DNA from: Saururus chinensis
Taxonomy: Eukaryota; Streptophyta; Magnoliopsida; Piperales; Saururaceae
Assembly (NCBI GenBank): GCA_035235625.1
Contig: CP141149.1
Location: 4,187,001 to 4,251,000, forward strand
Direction: 5' to 3'
Length of the DNA stretch: 64,000 nt
Positions 1 through 11,184 of the stretch are shown in pieces (position 1 is the stretch's first letter; each line of letters starts with the position of its first letter). Position numbers and translations under genes: made by a program. The notes beneath the pieces are model-generated. The model did not search any database. It was not told where the DNA came from and saw nothing but the letters and a program-made list of their open reading frames with translations.

Positions 1-77
1 TGTAGACCTAAACAAACCCAAAGAGGTGACTAGGGTGGAAACTTCTTTATTGGGTTATGGGGTTCTGTGGATGAAAA
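1..77. other. flank left of E1
   Basis: Unassigned DNA between the window edge and the left end of E1. Bases 73-77 (GAAAA) are the best candidate for E1's left target duplication; the right flank at 13208-13212 reads AAAAA, a four-of-five match. Confidence 0.4.
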
Positions 78-398
78 TGAAACACCCCAGCATGAGAACC
101 GACCCGGATGGAGGGGTTTGGAAAAAAATTGGAGAAACTTAATTTTTTTATAACAACTACAGTGAGACCAACCAGGAGTGGCGAACTTTGAGTGCAAGAG
201 TCATAATGTTCCTCTACATACTACAGAGCTTTAGCCCCCCGTTGTGCATAGGCAAGAACAAACCAAATATTATAACTAATTTAGATAAGGCCAACATTGC
301 CTTGCTGTTAGTTGCCTACATACATATTAGATAAAATTTATGATACTATTTCGGTACAATTAGATACGAACATAGTTTTGCCTAACGACTATTACATG

Positions 399-1705
399 TG
401 TTGTTAAATTTTAATTATTTACTCTCAAGCACACGAATCTATAATAGTTGAGTGGCTAAATCGAGTGTCGATCCCATAAAGACTTAAAATTGGAAAACCA
501 AATTTGATCTAACTCAAGTCAACCCTAATCTAGTTAACAAATATAAAGAGAATGACTTAAGCTAAAGTAACTAACAAAAGGAAATAAAAATTTAAAGGCA
601 ATTAAACTATCTAAATTAAAATTCTAAAGCTTTAATCTAAGAATAAGAAAGCAATGCAAAACAAATAGAATACTACCAAATAAACAAAATACTAAGGCAT
701 AGGAATCCACATTCATTAAATCATAGAAACTCATAAGCATGATCATTAATCATTTTTTCCACATTCCTCATAATAATCTAGAATTTAATCTTCATTATTA
801 TGGAAAATATCATCATTAAGCTCTTATACACAATAAAAAAAACATTGTTCCTTCTCACTTCAATGGATTAAAAACATGTTATGAATTTTATCCACAATTT
901 ACACATCACAACTAATACTCAATTTTAATATTAACAAAGTAAAAAACTAATGAAAACCAATTTAAATCATGAGAGAAACATGACTAAACTCATATCCAAA
1001 TCAATCTTATCAATTGAAAAGGTAGAAACAATTAACATTAAATCCATTATTAAGAAAAATTAATAAAATCTCATAATTATGAAATTTTATAATTTAATGA
1101 TGCTTCATCCAAGCCCTAGGAAAAAGACTTAGCTACGTATTAACGTAAGAAATAAAATTTTCATTGAATAAAGTAAAAAGACACTTACAACTTTAGAAGA
1201 AAATTAAGCAAGAATAAAAATTTGAGATTGCTACAGTAACCATAAACAGTACTGTGAATGATAACCAGTGAATAGTAACCCGTATTACTGTTTATTTTCT
1301 TCCTCCTCATGTGCTACAGTACCATGCTAAGTTTTTTCTTCTCTGTTTCTCTACTTTGCTGGCCTCTCTTATGCAATTCTCTGCTTTATTTATAAACTTG
1401 TTGGGTATAATTGTTCTTTCCATCTTTAAGCCTCAATTTCGACCCAGTGTAGTTAATTTCCATTCTTTGTATTTTTTATTTCTAAGCACTTGACCATTCA
1501 CTTAGTTTTAGCAAAGGAATTTTCCAAATTGAACTTGTTCTTGCACAAAAATTCTTCATGAATGCTCCAAAATGGCAATTTCATCAATTAAGCTCGTCAA
1601 ACCCTATAAAATAAAATTAAACTCTAATAAGTCAATATTAATATAAAATCAACCTTAAAATGCATAAAACTTGGGTATATAAATTTTTATATTTTGTGCA
1701 TATCA
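399..1705 (-). mobile_element. Solo LTR inside the E1 left LTR
   Basis: Relative to the other E1 LTR this is a clean 1,307-bp insertion. It starts TG, ends CA and is flanked by the perfect 5-bp duplication ACATG (394-398 and 1706-1710). No internal region, primer site or second LTR is present, as expected for a solo LTR left by LTR-LTR recombination. Read on the minus strand it starts TGATATGCAC and carries a TATA-like TTTATAAATAAA near 1400, so minus is the likelier orientation. The parent family is not identified. Confidence 0.82.
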
Positions 1706-2219
1706 ACATGCAACAAGCATAACAACATCATAGACGTTAAACTACATATATCCTTATGTCCAAATAAATTATTCGAGTCACACGAAAATCTCATAAATCA
1801 TTAGAGTCAAACAAAAGCAAACAAATCCATGGAATCCAACATCTCATCGAGGTGAATAGAATAGTAATAGAATTACTCATCCCACTCTATCACAGAGCAG
1901 AGCAAAATACACAACAGAGCAAATTGGATCTTATCAGATGTCATAAGATAATATCATATTTCATCCGACCATAACAGATCATACCAAACCAGATCGGAGC
2001 ATATCAGATCAAAACAGAGAATTTCAAAGCAGATTGGATCAAAGCAAGGCATATCTTAACACATCATATTATAACAAATCATATATTTTAATTAGTATAT
2101 TATTATTAATAATTAAGATATGCATGCATATAAGTCATATTAAATTAGAAAGTCAGAAACGCTTACTCCCCTATAGTTCTAGAAGTATTAGCATTCGGAA
2201 TTGCTCGTTTCCTTAGTGC

Positions 2220-2740
2220 ATCCTCCCTTTCAGGTCTGGAGATGGTGAGCAGAACCTCCTTGGTAGACATCACCTCTCTTTAACTTGAGACATTCCTCTC
2301 TTTGCAGCCCAAAGACGATGAACATAACCTCCCCATAACCTAGGATACTCTATATTTCCAGTTCCTATAGGAAGCAGATAGAACCTCCCCTACACGGAGA
2401 CAATTCTCTCTCTCTCTCTCTCTATGCACACGTAGGCAACGGACAAACCATCCCCTTACCCAGAGACTCTTTCTCCTTACCGTGCCAATAAGCTGCAGAC
2501 AAAACCTCTCCTTATCCTAGGGATGTTTCTCTCAATGCATGACCAGTCGGTGGAGGATAGAACCTCCCTTACTATGGTCCACTTCCCTTGTTGTGGCCCG
2601 ATGACGGAAGATGGAACCTCCTCTTGCTTCGGGCCACTTCTTTATCTTCAAGGCTCGAAGGCTGATAGACAGAGCCTCCTCTTACCCCAAATGTTCAACC
2701 TTATATGGTTGCCAACTTGAGGAATGTATGCTTGCATTGC
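2220..2740. repeat. Minisatellite of about 63 bp in the E1 left LTR
   Basis: About eight degenerate units, each carrying a core like GAACCTCC followed by a C/T-rich stretch ending in TTCTCTCT. The same array is at about 12010-12460 in the other E1 LTR, so it predates insertion. A pure CT run lies near 2406-2423. Confidence 0.6.
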
Positions 2741-3479
2741 ATAGAACACCCTTAAATTAGCTAAGAATGTCTCTTTAATGGACGAAAACCGACTTAGAAC
2801 GAACCAGAAAACTCCCCCGGAAGATTGGACGGAATTCCGAATTTATAGGAGAAACTTGTGAGCGAATGGCTGAAAACACATATGTGTGCATGTATGCATG
2901 ACACACATCATTTGTTCGTGGTGCAGTGGATGGCATGTGCATAGCACACAACGATGCCGCACGTCACGTGGGTCCGTTGCGCATTCCACCGCGGGATTGC
3001 GCGGCCCTCTATTGTGCGTATGACCTGCAATTGTGCGGGTCCCGCATCGCGGGGTGCGGCATGGCTTGCGCTGCATCTCGGCTCATGTTGGTGATGTCAT
3101 CTATTCTGTCCTCTCTATTATTTTATTATTATTTTAATAAAAGATTATTCCAACTTCAAAATGCGATAACTTCCTACCCTGAATCATGCAATCTTGGTAC
3201 TGATAGACTAAGTATCGGTGACCGCTTCGAAACTAGACTACACATTGGTAGGTTATCATGCACTTTTCAAGTGGGTTCCCCCCCTGTGGCACGCATCTTG
3301 AGGTCATAAATTTTGCTCCCGCCCTCCGTTTTGTGTGTTCTATGATTCGTTACACTCGTTACTTCAAAGCTCTACCCATACAGAGATTTCATCTATTAAA
3401 ACACCCTAAAAATTAACTAAAAAGTATATAATTACCCCTAACCTATCAGGTTAGGGTAATTAGAAAACAGGTCGTTACA

Positions 3480-4912
3480 TTCTTCCACCTTTAAACGAAT
3501 TGTGTCCTCGAAATTTGCCCAAAAACACTCTTAAAACACAATAAAACCAGAGCATAAGATAACAGAATTTGATTGTTTATTTGGATAACAATCACAAACA
3601 ATACTCTGATAATTTACAATCGGACACAACATGCAGAGGCACAATCAGATATGCCATAATCGGATAACATAATCCGATAACTATTCGGATAAACCATTTG
3701 GAACATAATCTGATAGCACATTAAAAAAACAAATAGTATCTGATAGTCTAAGTCGTATAAAACACACACAAACAGAATCTGATAATTACTTAGATAAAAC
3801 AAAATGAAATCCGATAAATTATAATCGGAGTAAACACTTGTGAACATAATCCGATAGATAAGATTGGATTTCACATTCATAAATAGGATCCGATAAATTG
3901 AGATCGAATAGAACCTTCATAAACATAATCCAATAGTTTATGATCTGATAAAATAGTCAAACAAAATCTGATTATTAATTAGAAATTGGATAAATCATAT
4001 CATACACAATCCAATTATGAATTCTAAAATTAGATAAATCATTTTTCAAAATCAAAATAGGGTAGATCACATCAGAGTGAAGAAAATCAGAGCAGAGAAA
4101 ACAGATTAATGCATAAATAGATCTAGAAAATTTTGGAATTAAATCATCTGCTAGATCACATAATCAAAATCTGATAATTTAAGATCGGATAACAAAATCT
4201 TATTATTATTTTAAAATCAAATAAATTTATAGAATAAAAAAAGAATAAACAGATCAGAGCAGTGATATTGAACGACGTTCCCCCCCAACACTCATGTTAC
4301 TATAAGAGGCTGAAAAGGATAGGAGTTTTCCCATGATGCTTCATACTACATGTGCCAGAAACCAATTATTTTTCTTGGTAGGTATCAAGAGAGTGTAAGC
4401 ACCCGCATATCATTGTATGGATCATATCAGAATTTCTTTGTAAAAAACAGGCGTTAATCATAATCTTTTCACATAGTCATTTGGAAATTAAAACATCCGA
4501 CAAAAAATAATCATCCGATAGAAAATAGACTTTCTTAGAGTATTTCTGAAATGAAATCAACCAACATTAAACACACGTTTCACATTCAAGCCAAGACATA
4601 CATTCCATATTCAAATCATACTTAGAGCAAACATAAAAAACCAAACCAGACTTGAAATCAAAATTCATCTCAATACACTAGCAGAATCAGCCTTGGAGCT
4701 ATCTACTAACCCCTCATGTCCCATACTACATGTGTTTGATGATTTATGCATAGTAATTCTATTGTCCATTGAGACAACTTTATAATTTCAAATCACTTCT
4801 CAAAACACAGAGGATTTGAAATCAATTTTCATGTCAAATCCACTAGTAGAATCAACCTTAGAGTGGTCCACTGATACCGCGTGTCCCATACCACGGGTAT
4901 TTAGCAATTTCT
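3480..4912 (-). other. E1 interior, 3' part, non-coding
   Basis: AT-rich sequence with no gag or pol similarity. It carries many variants of AATCnGATA/AATCAGATAA between 3600 and 4250 and two copies of a longer repeat containing TCATGTCCCATAC (about 4694 and 4867). It ends at TTTCT (4908-4912), the target duplication of E2. Confidence 0.6.
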
Positions 4913-5329
4913 TGTTGTGTACGCCACGGGACATCTCCCCCACCATGCACTACTTTCCATTTTAGGACCTAGTATAAAAGGGTTTACTTTACTTTTTGGT
5001 AATTTCCTTTTGTGACGTAATAAAGCGTAATTAGGGGATTTGGTTCATGATTACAACGGACCAGCTGGTGGTCCGTAATTAGGGGGGTTTGATTGTAATG
5101 GACCAGCTGGTCCCTAATTAGGGAGATTTGATTATAACAGACCAGCTGGTCCGTAATTAGGGGGATTTGATTGTTACGGACAAGCTGGCCTCCTCCCATA
5201 AAAGGGGTTGTCTTCCTCCTTGGATGTTTATGCAGAATTCAGAATTATTTCTCTTCTTCCTTTGTCCAAACTTCTCCCCTTTCCCATTTGTGAAGCTAGG
5301 TACCATTTGTGTGCAATTCGGACACAACA
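4913..5329 (+). repeat. E2 5' LTR
   Basis: Begins TGTTGTGT and ends ACACAACA just before the primer site. A TATA-like TATAAAAG lies at 4973-4980. Downstream are four units of about 40 bp built around the palindrome GGACCAGCTGGTCC (near 5058, 5100, 5139 and 5177). Confidence 0.9.
4973..4980 (+). promoter_or_regulatory. TATA-like box of the E2 5' LTR
   Basis: TATAAAAG about 60 bp into the LTR. The 3' LTR has TATATAAG at the matching place (9567-9574). Position and conservation suit a U3 promoter; activity is not implied. Confidence 0.5.
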
Positions 5330-5330
5330 T

Positions 5331-5343
5331 TGGTATCGGAGCC
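5331..5343 (+). other. E2 primer-binding site
   Basis: TGGTATCGGAGCC starts two bases after the 5' LTR. It matches the complement of the 3' end of tRNA-iMet except for one base, the usual primer of plant LTR elements. Confidence 0.75.
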
Positions 5344-5356
5344 TCAACGATCTACC

Positions 5357-6540
5357 ATGCCGCGAGGAAAACAGCCGGCGACGGCTCCCGAGGCACAACC
5401 TGAGAAAGAATGAGAGAACATGGTGGATAGCCCCAAACCAGTGGCTGAATCGGCTGATCCCTCCATGCTTCCCCAAATTATGACTAAACTTGAGCATCTC
5501 TCCGTGGAGGTTGCCCGACTTCAAGCAGCCCCTACAGCATCACTTCTACCCAAGCCGCAGCCAGCCCAGGCTGAGTTGGGTGTGCCATCACAGCCCCATG
5601 AATCTTGCGCCCTCGGCCTCCAAGCATCATCCAAGAGAGAGTGCACCAGCCTGTACATTCAGTCCGCTTCGGCACCTTTGGTCAGCACAAAGAAGGCAAA
5701 CATGCAGGCTGGGATATGAAGGCCCTCCAAGTGTTCGAGGAAGTGCCTTAATGTTGCCTCCCCACAAAAATCTTGTACACGAGTTTGAGGATGATTGGGA
5801 GGAGTACTTTGCCTCCCGTGGAGGACTTTGGGTGGGGCTGAGCCACGTTTAGCTCGTCTTTAGTTCCCATGGTACAATGGAGATGAAGACCCGGTGGAAT
5901 GGCTATACAAGGCGGAGAAATTTTTCGCTTACCAGGAAACTCACTCTAAGGCTAAATGGTTGCGCATAGCCGCTTTCCATCTAGATAGCGATGCTTCCGT
6001 TTGGTTTTAGAGCTTCGAGAAGGAGGTCCACTTTCCATCTTGGACTTCAATCGTCGACGAGCTTCATCTCCAATTCGGCTCAAACGAGTTCCAAGATTTC
6101 AATGAGATGCTGTCCACCCTGCACCAAACCACTACCCTGCGAGCATACTACACCGAGTTCATGAAGATTGCGAATCGCCTCCCTGATTGGCTAATGGCGG
6201 TCCTTGTTGGAACTTTTAAATGGGGGTTCAAACCAGAAATTTCAGATGGGATGCATCATTTCCCTTGTACATCGATGCGTGAAGTTGTGCGTCATGCATG
6301 AATTGAAGAGAAGAAGCTGGCCTGGCAGCGACGAGGAGGCCGGCTAGGCTCTTCTCTTCGACCCCCAACCACCCGAGCACCCTTCCCTACCGCAACGACC
6401 AGCTTTCCCACCAACCAGCCCTCCATCCCTGCTGGTGCTCCAATACGCCGCCTCACTCCAGCCCAGATGGAAGAGCGGAGATTGAAGTGCTTGTGCTTCA
6501 AGTGTGTGAGAAGTTCATACCCGACCGTCGATGTTCCGTC
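5357..6540 (+). pseudogene. E2 gag, broken
   Basis: The likely start is the ATG at 5357 (MPRGKQ), closed after 18 codons by a TGA. The capsid-like domain is readable around 5865-6040: YNGDEDPVEWLYKAEKFF, then a segment with FHLDSDASVWF followed by an in-frame TAG where the related E4 has a sense codon. It continues at 6107-6298, including AYYTEFMKIANRLPDW. A zinc-knuckle relic sits near 6485-6530, split by a frameshift, and its histidine appears changed (DRRC). Gag would coat the RNA in the virus-like particle. Confidence 0.75.
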
Positions 6541-7284
6541 CGAGGCAGCCTACTAGTTGAGGAGGCCGACGAGGAGGATTATGATCTAGACCCGGATGCA
6601 CCGCCCCCTTATCACAGCATGCTGCATGAGATTTCAGTGCATGCTTTTTTAGGAGCCTTCACTCCTTGCACCATGCGTGTCCAAGGCCACCTCAAGCGGC
6701 AGCAAGTGGCCATCCTTATTGACAGTGGCTCCACCCATAACTTCATCAATGATAAGGTGGCACAATGGTTGGGGTGCTTTGTGTTGGACTCGAAGCCATT
6801 CGACATCTTGATCGGTGATGACAAACACCTTCGAAGCATTGGAGTGTGTGCGCAGGCTTCATTATCCATCCAGGGCCATACCTTCACCACCGATTTGTTC
6901 TTGCTGCCCACAAAAGGGGCTGACGTGGTGTTGGGAGTCCAGTGGCTTCAAGAGATGGATGACGTCGTATGGAACTTCTGTGACATGGTCATGGACTTTG
7001 AGGTTCATGGGCAGTGGGTGCGCATCCAAGGTTCTCAGCCGGGCAATTTGCATTCCACTCAATCGGTGAGCTCCCTCTTTCGGTTTGCACCTCAGGGAAT
7101 TTTCCTTGAGCAGTGTACCACTATTGATGTGTGCCAAGGTAGCCTTATGGAGGATCTACTTGTTCTCTTGGCAGAGCATGAGGATGTCTTCACCGAGCCT
7201 AAGGGGCTACCTCTGGTGCAACCCCATGATCACCACATTCCTATCATCCCTGGTGCTTCACCTGCAAATGTCCGGCTATACTGA
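6541..7284 (+). pseudogene. E2 aspartic protease and linker
   Basis: An open stretch carrying the retropepsin active site ILIDSGSTHNFIND near 6715-6755, with the catalytic Asp and Gly intact. It continues through DVVLGVQWLQ, the usual C-terminal hydrophobic part of gypsy proteases. The domain would cut the Gag-Pol polyprotein. It ends at a TGA (7282-7284) inside the run ANVRLY, just before RT; in E4 the same place codes Arg-Tyr, so this is probably a CGA-to-TGA change. Confidence 0.8.
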
Positions 7285-8376
7285 TACCCTCACATCCAAA
7301 AGGTGGAGATTGAGCGCTTGGTGGCCAACATGCTCCAATCAGGTATCATCCAACCGAGCACTAGTTCCTTCTCTTCACTGGTGTTACTTGTCCGAAAGAA
7401 GGATGACACTTGGCAGTTCTGTGTGGACTACTGGGCACTGAATGCTATCACCGTCAAGGATAAGTATCCTATCCCGGTGATTGAGGAGCTCCTTGATGAA
7501 CTGACTGGGGTGACCGTGTTCGGCAAGCTTGATCTTTGCTCAGGGTACCATCAAATCCATGTGCAGCCAGCTGATGTCCACAAGAACCTTTTGCACCCAT
7601 GATGGCCATTTTGGGTTCTTGGTCCTACCATTTGGGTTGACCAATGCACCAACTACCTTCTAGAGCCTCATGAATGACTTATTCCACCCATTCCTCCACC
7701 GATTTGTCTTGGTCTTCTTCGATGATATATTGATCTATAGCACATCATGGGCAGATCACTTGGAGCATCTAAGGTTTGTCCTCTCCATTTTGCAAGCTAG
7801 TTCATTATTCCTTAAGCTCTCGAAGTGCACTTTTGGTAGTAAACAGGTGGAGTACCTTGGCCATGTCATCTCTCATGAAGGGGTTGCCAATGACCCTTCA
7901 AAGGTGGCCGCTATGCTCTCATGGCCGACCCCCACTTGTGTCCGGGTACTCTGTGGATTTATGAGCCTTACAGGGTATTACGGTGCTTCATCAGTCAGTA
8001 TGGGATGATTGCTAGTTCCCTCGCTGCCATCCTCAAGAAGGGGGCCTTTACTTGGACAGAGGCAGCCCAAGAGGCCTTTGAGAGGCTGAAGCATGCCATG
8101 GAGACTGCCCCAGTCCTGGTTCTTCTAGATTTCAATGGTCCATTTGTAGTGGAGACAGATGTTTCAGATGTGAGGCTTGGTGCCGTTCTACTTCAAGATG
8201 AGTGGCCGATTGCCTTTTTTAGCAAAACTCTTGTTGGCTGCTCTTTATTACTTTCAGCCTATGAGAAAGAGATGCTCGCCATAATACATGCAATCACTAA
8301 ATGGTGCCCTTACTTGCTCAGCCACTGCTTCCTCATCCGCACAGACCATAAGCCCTTGAAGTACTTTCTTGAGTAG
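7285..8376 (+). pseudogene. E2 reverse transcriptase and RNase H
   Basis: RT begins near 7303 ([17 protein letters not shown]). It includes [19 protein letters not shown], the [12 protein letters not shown] block, a frameshift near 7590, [12 protein letters not shown] with a TAG, and the catalytic FFDDILIYS near 7715-7740 (Phe for the usual Tyr or Val). RNase H follows at about 8060-8376, with ETDVSDVRLGAVLLQ, SAYEKEMLAIIHA and RTDHKPLKYFLE, and stops at a TAG. The order RT then RNase H then integrase is the Ty3/gypsy order. Several stops and frameshifts leave it inactive. Confidence 0.82.
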
Positions 8377-8412
8377 CGGGTATCAACTCCGGCACAACAA
8401 TGATGGGTCATC

Positions 8413-9260
8413 ATGCTTTTGGGCTATGATTATGAGGTGGTATACAAGAAGGAGGCGGAAAACACGGTGGAGGATGCTCTCTCTTGCAGACCTTATGAGG
8501 GATATTTTCTTGCATTGTCCATACCCTCTTGCCCCTTCCTACCGGAGTTGTGGCGAGCTTACTTGGAGGACTCATCCACACATGAGCTGGTTACTTGTCT
8601 ACAAGGTAACCCTGTTGCCCTTATTTTCTTTGTGTGGCAAGATGAACTCTCTTTTGGAAGGGACGACTGTGGGTGCTGGATGCATATGACCTCCAATGAC
8701 ACATTCTCTCTCATTTCCATGACACACCATTGGCTGGCCATGAGGGTTCCTTCTGAACCTATTTGCAGATTAGTCAGAGCTTCTTGTGGCAGGGTCTTTG
8801 GAGGGCAGTTCAAGACTATGTTGTTGCATGCGACATCTATTAGCGGGCAAAGGCTGCCACTACATCACCTGCTAGGTTACTTTAGCCCCTTCCCATTCTC
8901 GACAAAGTTTGGGAAGATGTGTCTATGGATTTCGTGGAGGCCTTGCCCATAGTGCAAGGCAAATAAGTGATTTTGGTGGTTGTGGATCACTTGTCCAAGT
9001 ATGCGCTTTTCTGTGCCTTGGGCCATTCATTTACCGCCAAAACAGTGGCTGAGATGTATGTTCGTGAGGTAGCTAAGCGGCATGACATGCCTCGCACCAT
9101 TGTTTCCGATCGAGACAGGATCTTCCTCTCTTAGTTTTGGCACGGGTTCTTTGCACTTTAGGGCACGTAGCTTCATATGAGTACCGCCTATCACCCACAG
9201 ATAGACGGGTAGACAGAGGTGGTTAACCGCTTCTTGGAATAGTACTTGCGTTGTTGGGGA
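8413..9260 (+). pseudogene. E2 integrase, C-terminally deleted
   Basis: The RNase H to integrase linker is seen at 8413-8500. An HHCC relic follows near 8715-8850, its last Cys replaced (CDIY). The catalytic core runs from about 8920: SMDFVEALP carries the first Asp, VSDRDRIF the second and TEVVNRFLE the Glu. At least five in-frame stops interrupt it. Right after the Glu block (YLRCWGRDP, near 9250) similarity jumps to the proline-rich spacer before the chromodomain, so the rest of the core and the whole DNA-binding domain have been deleted. Confidence 0.75.
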
Positions 9261-9366
9261 AGAGACCCGTGACTCTAGCACACCACCTCTACCATTGATG
9301 GGGCCTCCTGAGCCTGACTTACCCACACCTGCCCCTGTGTTTGATAAATGATGGGTGAGTCATTCA

Positions 9367-9477
9367 GACCACATTGTCACTGAGGTACTCGTATCTTGGC
9401 AGTGTCAACCTCTTGAGGATGCTACTTGGATGCTTGAAGACGAGTTCATGGAGCGCTACCCTACTTGGTCACCTTGA
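9367..9477 (+). pseudogene. E2 chromodomain relic
   Basis: Thirty-six codons ending in TGA at 9475-9477. They include TEVLVSWQCQPLEDATW followed by an acidic stretch, the last beta strand and helix of a chromovirus chromodomain (normally VLVKW...EATWE). This module usually directs integration to marked chromatin. E4 carries the same block on the other strand. Confidence 0.7.
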
Positions 9478-9506
9478 GGACAAGACAAAAGCGGAGCATG
9501 GTGGAG

Positions 9507-9924
9507 TGTTGTATATTCCATGGGACATCTCCCCCACCATGCACTACTTTCCATTTTAGGACCTACTATATAAGGGTTTACTTTACTTTTCGGTAATTTC
9601 CTTTTGTGATGTAATAAAGCGTAATCAGGGGGATTTGGTTCATGATTGTAACAGACCAGCTAGTGGTTCGTAATCAGGGGGATTTGATTGTAATGGACCA
9701 GCTGGTCCCTAATCAAGGGGATTTGATTATAATGGACCAGTTGGTTCGTAATCAGGGGGATTTGATTGTAACAGAGCAGCTGGCCACCTCCCATAAAAGG
9801 GGTTGTCTTCCTCCTCAGATGTTTATGTAGAATTCAGAATTATTTCTCTTCTTCCTTCATCGAAGCATCTCGCATTTCCCCTTCATGAAGCTAGGTACCG
9901 TTTGTGTCTGATCTGGACACAACA
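9507..9924 (+). repeat. E2 3' LTR
   Basis: Same ends as the 5' LTR. It is preceded by AGCATGGTGGAG, the same sequence that precedes the E4 3' LTR, so it probably acts as the purine-rich plus-strand primer. It is followed by TTTCT. The palindromic 40-bp units recur near 9650, 9697, 9736 and 9774. Confidence 0.9.
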
Positions 9925-9929
9925 TTTCT

Positions 9930-11184
9930 ATTAGGGAATATCGTTGTCTTTAAAAATAATTGAACTTAATTTCAACACCAGCCGAACTAACCCGAGAGTC
10001 ATCCACTAATACCACGTGTCCCATACAACAGGCATTTAGGGTTCCTCTTGGGTAGTTCCACTATTTTTCTAAAAATGAACTTTCAAAATGCATACATTTT
10101 AAAATTGAATATTGTGTTAATCTATGGGTAGAATTTACTATAGAGCTATCCACTAACACCTCATGTCCCATACCGTGGGTGCTTGGTGGTTTCTCCATGG
10201 CAACTATACCACCTTTCAAAATATATTCATTGATAAGCAAATAAGATTTTAAAAAATGAACAATTTAAAATCAAATTTTATTTTCAATATACCGACAAAA
10301 CTAATCCTAGAGCGATCTACTAATACCTCACATCCCATATGTTGGGTGTTTCGTAGTTTCTCCTAGGTGGTTCCACCATCTTTCAAAATAGATCTGTTGA
10401 ACTTTCAAAAAGTAGGTACGAAGTTGACCTTTTATTTTATTATACTGGCCATCTTTTAAAATAGCACGATTTCTTAATCAAATGAATTTTTTGAAATAGA
10501 AGTTTCAAAATCAAATTTCATTTCAATAGCCTAGTAGAATTCAGCGTAGAGTCTTCCAATAGTGCCCATGTCCTATACCACGGGCATTTGGTGGTTACTC
10601 CTTGGTAATTTTACCATCGAGTAAAATAAATTTGACATACTATTTGAAATCAAAGTCGCTCAAATCATTTAAAAAAAATCAAGTAGCAAATTTAGAATAG
10701 ATATTTTTTGATTGATTCATATTCAAAATCAGAATTCGTAAAATCAGAGTATAGTTCAAACATGACACCATATACACAATTTTTTTTTTAAATCATTTCT
10801 GAATTAAAAATCAAAATTCACAAAATCGGAGTTTATCTTTAATCCGATGTAACACATACATAATGGAATTTCAAATCAAATTCAATAAAAGTTGTTTAGA
10901 AGAAATTTTTTAAAAGCAGTTCTGATTAAAAATATGAATTTGTAAAATCAATGTTCATATTAAATCCGATGTCATAAATACAAAACTATAAGTTCAAATT
11001 CAGAATTCGTATTAAATCCGTTGCAATACTTGCAAAATAGAAAGTGCAAATCTTATATTCGATGTAACACAGTTAAAACAAGATTCGACATTAATTCTAA
11101 TTTAAAAACCAGAATTCAAATAAAAGTACTTTATATTTTTAAAACATTTTCCTCTCATAGCTAGAGAAAAGCTCTAATACCATT
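9930..11184 (-). other. E1 interior, 5' part, non-coding
   Basis: Continues E1 beyond E2. It holds four more copies of the repeat with a core like CTCATGTCCCATACC (about 10003, 10146, 10311 and 10553), followed by AT-rich sequence with repeated AAATCAGAATTC-like pieces. No protein similarity is seen on either strand. Confidence 0.6.
11171..11182 (-). other. E1 primer-binding site
   Basis: Read on the minus strand, TGGTATTAGAGC lies two bases from the right LTR. It is the iMet-type site TGGTATCAGAGC with one C-to-T change. It fixes the orientation of E1. Confidence 0.75.

Larger units (their letters stand above)
78..3479 (-). repeat. E1 3' LTR (left), interrupted
   Basis: On the minus strand it starts TGTAACGACC at 3479 and ends at 78. 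It is about 1.4 kb longer than its partner because a separate 1,307-bp LTR sits inside it at 399-1705. It contains a 63-bp minisatellite (2220-2740), a CT microsatellite and a GC-rich stretch near 2930-3070. The open frames inside it have no recognisable protein similarity and are taken as chance. Confidence 0.82.
4913..9924 (+). mobile_element. E2: short-LTR chromovirus nested in E1
   Basis: A structurally complete element. LTRs of 417 bp (4913-5329) and 418 bp (9507-9924) start TGTTG and end ACACAACA. The perfect target duplication TTTCT lies at 4908-4912 and 9925-9929. The order is primer site, gag, protease, RT, RNase H, integrase, chromodomain relic. Short LTRs plus a chromodomain suggest a Reina-like chromovirus. 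It is dead: many stops, frameshifts, and loss of the integrase C-terminal part. The LTRs agree at roughly nine in ten positions, mostly C/T and G/A differences. It is related to E4 on the other strand. Confidence 0.88.

Noticed and set aside
1311..1493. Open frame rich in Leu/Phe/Ser resembling a small membrane protein
   Set aside because: It lies inside a solo LTR bounded by ACATG duplications, on the strand opposite its likely transcription, with composition explained by AT-rich DNA.
2843..3309. Cys/His-rich frames on both strands near 3000
   Set aside because: They fall in the GC-rich part of the E1 LTR and are not kept in the second LTR at 12600-12890.
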